From: Pseudomonadales bacterium
GTDB lineage: Bacteria > Pseudomonadota > Gammaproteobacteria > Pseudomonadales > Azotimanducaceae
Assembly: GCA_007128525.1 (NCBI GenBank)
Contig: SKXG01000190.1
Coordinates: forward strand, 1 to 7,579
Length of the DNA stretch: 7,579 bases
Direction of reading: 5' to 3'
Made by a program: the position numbers and the translations under genes. Below the pieces are notes generated by a model. That model searched no databases. It was not told the origin of the DNA and worked only from the letters and a program-made list of their open reading frames with translations. Below, in pieces: positions 6,469 to 7,579 of this stretch (position 1 is the first letter of the stretch; each line of letters opens with the position of its first letter).

Positions 6469-7134
6469 ATGGAAATAATTGACTATCTGGCCCGTTGGGG
6501 CCACTTCCTGTTTGGTATTACCTGGATCGGTCTGCTGTATTACTTCAACTTCATCCAGGGTGCATACTTTAAAGAAGCGGAAGACAGCGCTCGCGTAGAT
6601 GCCTTTACCAAACTGGTGCCACGGGCGATGTGGTATTTCCGTTGGGCGGCGCTGATGACCTTCCTGACAGGTATCATATTGCTCGCTTATCTGGGACAGG
6701 CGACCAGCGTCGACATCACCCTCGGTGCTGTGCTCGGCACGCTGATGTTCCTGAACGTCTGGCTCATCATCTGGCCGAATCAGCGCATCCTGATCGAATC
6801 GAATCAGAAGGTGAAAGACGGTGGTGAAGCGCTGCCTGAAGCAGCTGCGGCAGCGCCCAAAGCGCTGTTGGCATCACGCACCAACACCATGTTCTCGTTC
6901 CCGATGCTGTTCCTGATGGGGTCGAGCGCGCACCTGCCGACCAGCGCCGGGGTCGGGCATGGCATGCTGACTCAGGCCAGCGCGCTGCAGCTTGTTGTGC
7001 CGCTGATCCTGATCGCGATCCTTGAGCTGAATGCCATTGTTGGCAAGCAGGGGCCGATGGCCAGCGTCAAGGGCGTTATCATCTGCGGTCTGGTACTGAC
7101 GGCCGTGCTGTTCGGGCTGCTCGAAGTCCTCTGA
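6469..7134 (+). CDS. PuuD-like integral membrane protein (urate hydroxylase PuuD membrane-domain family)
   Basis: The 221-residue protein resembles the membrane domain of PuuD, a cytochrome-linked urate oxidase. Matching features are WGHFLFGITWIGLLYYFNF (10-28), the WYFRWAALMTFLTGI segment (55-69), NVWLIIWPNQRI (96-107) and the hallmark NTMFSFPMLFLMGSSAH (139-155). Hydrophobic segments are at about 11-30, 56-75, 84-103, 141-155, 172-191 and 201-220. His12, His155 and His164 are candidate heme or metal ligands. The C-terminal cytochrome c domain of full PuuD is absent (no CxxCH), so urate oxidation itself is doubtful, and no purine genes are nearby. Short homologues in marine gammaproteobacteria are usually hypothetical and are sometimes mislabelled as antitermination protein NusG. 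The start is supported by GGGGGAG at 6456-6462. It is a single-gene unit between two terminators. The family is fairly sure, the function is not. Confidence 0.75.
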   Translation: MEIIDYLARWGHFLFGITWIGLLYYFNFIQGAYFKEAEDSARVDAFTKLVPRAMWYFRWAALMTFLTGIILLAYLGQATSVDITLGAVLGTLMFLNVWLIIWPNQRILIESNQKVKDGGEALPEAAAAAPKALLASRTNTMFSFPMLFLMGSSAHLPTSAGVGHGMLTQASALQLVVPLILIAILELNAIVGKQGPMASVKGVIICGLVLTAVLFGLLEVL

Positions 7135-7151
7135 CGGAGCTTGTCTGTCTG

Positions 7152-7186
7152 AAAACGCCCGGGTACGCACTGTGCCCGGGCGTTTT
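7152..7186 (+). terminator. Rho-independent terminator after the PuuD-like gene
   Basis: AAAACGCCCGGG (7152-7163) is perfectly complementary to CCCGGGCGTTTT (7175-7186). Three more pairs, one of them G-U, leave a GCACT loop. It starts 18 bp past the stop codon. The T-run is only four bases, but the stem is very GC-rich, and its symmetry would allow action in both directions. Confidence 0.88.
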
Positions 7187-7209
7187 AGTGTCTGCTTATA
7201 GTGGCTTTC

Positions 7210-7268
7210 GCGCCTGTTTTGCGTCGCGGCAGAGAGACAGGCGCCTGGCGCTGCAGCCCTGATACACT
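7210..7268 (+). promoter_or_regulatory. Inverted repeat and extended -10 candidate upstream of the last gene
   Basis: GCGCCTGT (7210-7217) and ACAGGCGC (7237-7244) form a perfect 8-bp inverted repeat with a 19-nt gap. TGATACACT (7260-7268) fits an extended -10 box (TGn plus TACACT), about 36 bp before the start codon at 7304; no good -35 is visible. The repeat would lie at the -35 region or just upstream, as an operator might. Confidence 0.25.
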
Positions 7269-7303
7269 GAAGCCTTGCAGCAGCTCTGTTGGAGGATGAC
7301 AGG

Positions 7304-7579
7304 ATGTCCGAGCGGGAACGCGATGCCGGTGACCCCGCGCCGCTGGCGGCAGATCCCAATGAAATCGCGGGTCGACGGGCCGGACGTGGCCGTGGCCGCA
7401 AGAGTGCCGAAGGCGGTCGTGGCGGCGGTGATGTGCCGGCTTCCGGTGGTGGGGCTGGTGGATCCGGTCGCCAGGGTTCCGGCGGCTCATGGTTCCTGAA
7501 TGTCGTAGTGGCGCTGTTGGTTCTGGGGCTTGCAGGCGCCGGCTGGCTGCTGGTGGAACAGCAGCAGCAGCTGGCGTCC
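7304..7579 (+). CDS. Unidentified single-pass membrane protein, N-terminal part (3'-truncated)
   Basis: I do not recognise this gene. The first 92 residues are visible and the frame runs off the window. Residues 1-24 are polar and mildly acidic (MSERERDAGDPAP). Residues about 24-62 are a Gly/Arg/Ser-rich low-complexity segment (GRRAGRGRGRKSAEGGRGGG). Residues 63-84 form one strong hydrophobic helix beginning WFLNVVVALLVLGL. EQQQQLAS after it looks like the start of a coiled coil. The positive N-terminal side suggests a cytoplasmic N-terminus with the bulk in the periplasm. HemX-like proteins and other membrane-anchored coiled-coil proteins share this layout, but no family can be assigned. The ATG at 7304 has an excellent ribosome site, GGAGG (7291-7295); an ATG at 7296 is in another frame and touches it. 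It follows a strong terminator, so it begins a new transcription unit. Confidence 0.7.
   Translation, partial: MSERERDAGDPAPLAADPNEIAGRRAGRGRGRKSAEGGRGGGDVPASGGGAGGSGRQGSGGSWFLNVVVALLVLGLAGAGWLLVEQQQQLAS

Noticed and set aside
6233..6478. Small plus-strand open frame between groEL and the PuuD-like gene
   Set aside because: It begins inside the groEL terminator and runs through the leader hairpin and into the next gene's start, so it is not a plausible gene.

Overview
The window looks like core chromosome of a gammaproteobacterium, GC-rich and with Pseudomonas-, Marinobacter- or Halomonas-like gene content. Three things suggest this: an E2p with the HRxxN catalytic variant seen in Azotobacter/Pseudomonas-type enzymes, the set yajQ, fxsA, groES and groEL, and a PduO-type adenosyltransferase. 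A perfect CIRCE operator before groES implies the genome encodes HrcA, which E. coli lacks, so a lineage outside the enterics is favoured. The very acidic E2 linker would fit a salt-adapted organism. The genus cannot be fixed from this sequence. I saw no mobile element, CRISPR array, tRNA or rRNA.

Layout. At the left edge is the 3' part of the pyruvate dehydrogenase E2 gene (aceF, + strand). It converges on two minus-strand genes, a PduO-type cob(I)alamin adenosyltransferase and, upstream of it, a REC-GGDEF response regulator whose cyclase site is degenerate. A 209-bp divergent intergenic region separates the regulator from yajQ. Next, all on the + strand, come yajQ and fxsA (17 bp apart, probably one transcript), then groES-groEL. 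The groE promoter resembles both sigma-32 and sigma-70 promoters and overlaps the CIRCE operator. GroEL is followed by a textbook terminator. A long leader with a strong hairpin precedes a PuuD-type integral membrane protein with its own terminator. The right edge holds the start of an unidentified single-pass membrane protein with a Gly/Arg-rich N-terminus.

How the genes relate. groES and groEL form the Hsp60 chaperonin operon; FxsA, a small membrane protein, is often found beside it. The most suggestive pairing is the divergent regulator/yajQ pair. YajQ-family proteins are reported c-di-GMP-binding effectors, and the regulator has lost the GGDEF catalytic residues but keeps an RxxD motif at the inhibitory-site position, so both may read c-di-GMP rather than make it. 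The remaining genes are ordinary housekeeping genes. The less ordinary items are regulatory: a repeated 12-mer in the groES and groEL leaders, several intergenic hairpins, and a recurring CAGTATAG-centred motif. No clearly new multi-gene system is visible.
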